12,985 nt of DNA from JANMEX01 sp031422915 (GTDB taxonomy: Bacteria > Pseudomonadota > Alphaproteobacteria > Rhizobiales > Rhizobiaceae), in contig JANPEK010000227.1 of the NCBI GenBank assembly GCA_031422915.1, forward strand, positions 1-12,985, in the 5' to 3' direction. Within the stretch, counting starts at the first letter, position 1; the number at the start of each line of letters is the position of its first letter. Under the pieces are notes generated by a model, which saw only the letters and a program-made list of their open reading frames with translations, was not told where the DNA came from and made no database searches. Positions 12,624 to 12,985 of this stretch are shown here, in pieces. A program made the translations under genes and the position numbers.

Positions 12624-12985
12624 TCCTTCAATACGAGCAGGCTGTCCTTGCTGAACGAGATTGTCACCTTGTCACCAATTTTCGGTGGCGGCGAGGAGGG
12701 GTCGTTGAACGTGTCAAAGGCTATTGTCGTGTCGTTGGCTGTGACCTTGATGCGCAGAACCGAGCCGAGAAAATCAACGTCGGCAATTGTGCCAGCCATT
12801 TTCACATCGCCGCGCTCGCCCTTGAGGCTAACAGCCTCGGGTCGCAGCGCAAGTGTCAGGGTCGCACCTTTGGCAACCGTGCTTGGCAACACAAGTCCTG
12901 ACACTTTCGCGCCCGCCACATCCACTTCGCCCTTTGCCGCGTCGATCACGGTCGCCTTCAGCATCGACAGCGTGCCGACAAACTG
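12620..12985 (-). CDS. ABC-transporter ATP-binding protein, C-terminal TOBE part (partial)
   Basis: The last 121 codons of a gene that begins beyond the right edge. The visible part starts QFVGTLSMLKATVIDAAKGE and contains LALRPEAVSL with the RPE motif typical after the nucleotide-binding domain of CUT1, MOI and POPT importers. DVDFLGSVLRIKV follows, the second TOBE strand pattern. This points to an importer ATPase such as the spermidine/putrescine or iron(III)/sugar type; the substrate cannot be chosen without the missing ATPase domain. The stop TAG at 12620-12622 overlaps the kefB stop on the opposite strand. No terminator lies between the two genes. Confidence 0.85.
   Translation of the reverse strand, partial: QFVGTLSMLKATVIDAAKGEVDVAGAKVSGLVLPSTVAKGATLTLALRPEAVSLKGERGDVKMAGTIADVDFLGSVLRIKVTANDTTIAFDTFNDPSSPPPKIGDKVTISFSKDSLLVLKD

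Noticed and set aside
1..12985. CRISPR array, tRNA or rRNA genes
   Set aside because: No regularly spaced repeats and no cloverleaf or rRNA-like segments were seen on either strand.

Overview
The window looks like chromosome of an alphaproteobacterium, most likely Hyphomicrobiales (rhizobia and relatives). The grounds are moderately GC-rich codon use with G/C third positions, a palindromic 'cacctctcccc...ggggagaggtg' intergenic repeat of the kind scattered through rhizobial genomes, an RHH_4-type ribbon-helix-helix protein, and the general style of the TrmJ, KefB and TerC proteins. No species can be named from the sequence.

Layout, left to right. Bases 1-450 hold the repeat, a possible gene remnant on the minus strand and the upstream region of trmJ. 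trmJ (450-1295, tRNA 2'-O-methyltransferase) and murI (1282-2085, glutamate racemase) overlap and form a housekeeping pair. Next comes a BrnT/BrnA toxin-antitoxin operon (2140-2638) with a palindrome inside its promoter spacer, followed by a second BrnA-like antitoxin with no toxin partner (2704-2982). On the minus strand lies a three-gene operon read from 5553 down to 3020: a VOC (glyoxalase-fold) protein, a Tat-exported gluconate-2-dehydrogenase-subunit-3-like protein, and a GMC flavoprotein dehydrogenase. Together these suggest a periplasmic sugar or alcohol dehydrogenase whose cytochrome is not nearby. An RHH_4 regulator gene (5701-5997, minus) follows. Then comes a 323-base stretch carrying a long imperfect hairpin, and an unrecognised 366-residue protein (6321-7421) with an arginine-rich disordered tail.

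The right half has a TerC/Alx-family membrane protein (7568-8545, minus) with a structured-looking 5' leader, an apparently intact IS110-family element (8917-10028), the KefG/KefB glutathione-gated K+ efflux operon (10145-12623), and the C-terminal end of an ABC-transporter ATPase (12620-12985, minus) running off the window. KefB and TerC are both ion-homeostasis membrane proteins, but they are divergent and now separated by the insertion sequence.

The most rewarding reading is the insertion sequence. Its upstream non-coding end folds like a bridge (seeker) RNA. Its first internal loop carries a 7-base guide identical to the left flank and a 7-base guide complementary (one G-T wobble) to the right flank. 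Its second region carries a 7-base match to the element's own right end. These agreements define the element ends, a TG core and the target before insertion. Two other points deserve follow-up: the unrecognised 6321-7421 protein, and the orphan BrnA, whose ribosome binding site sits in a hairpin built from a repeated ATGACGC half-site.
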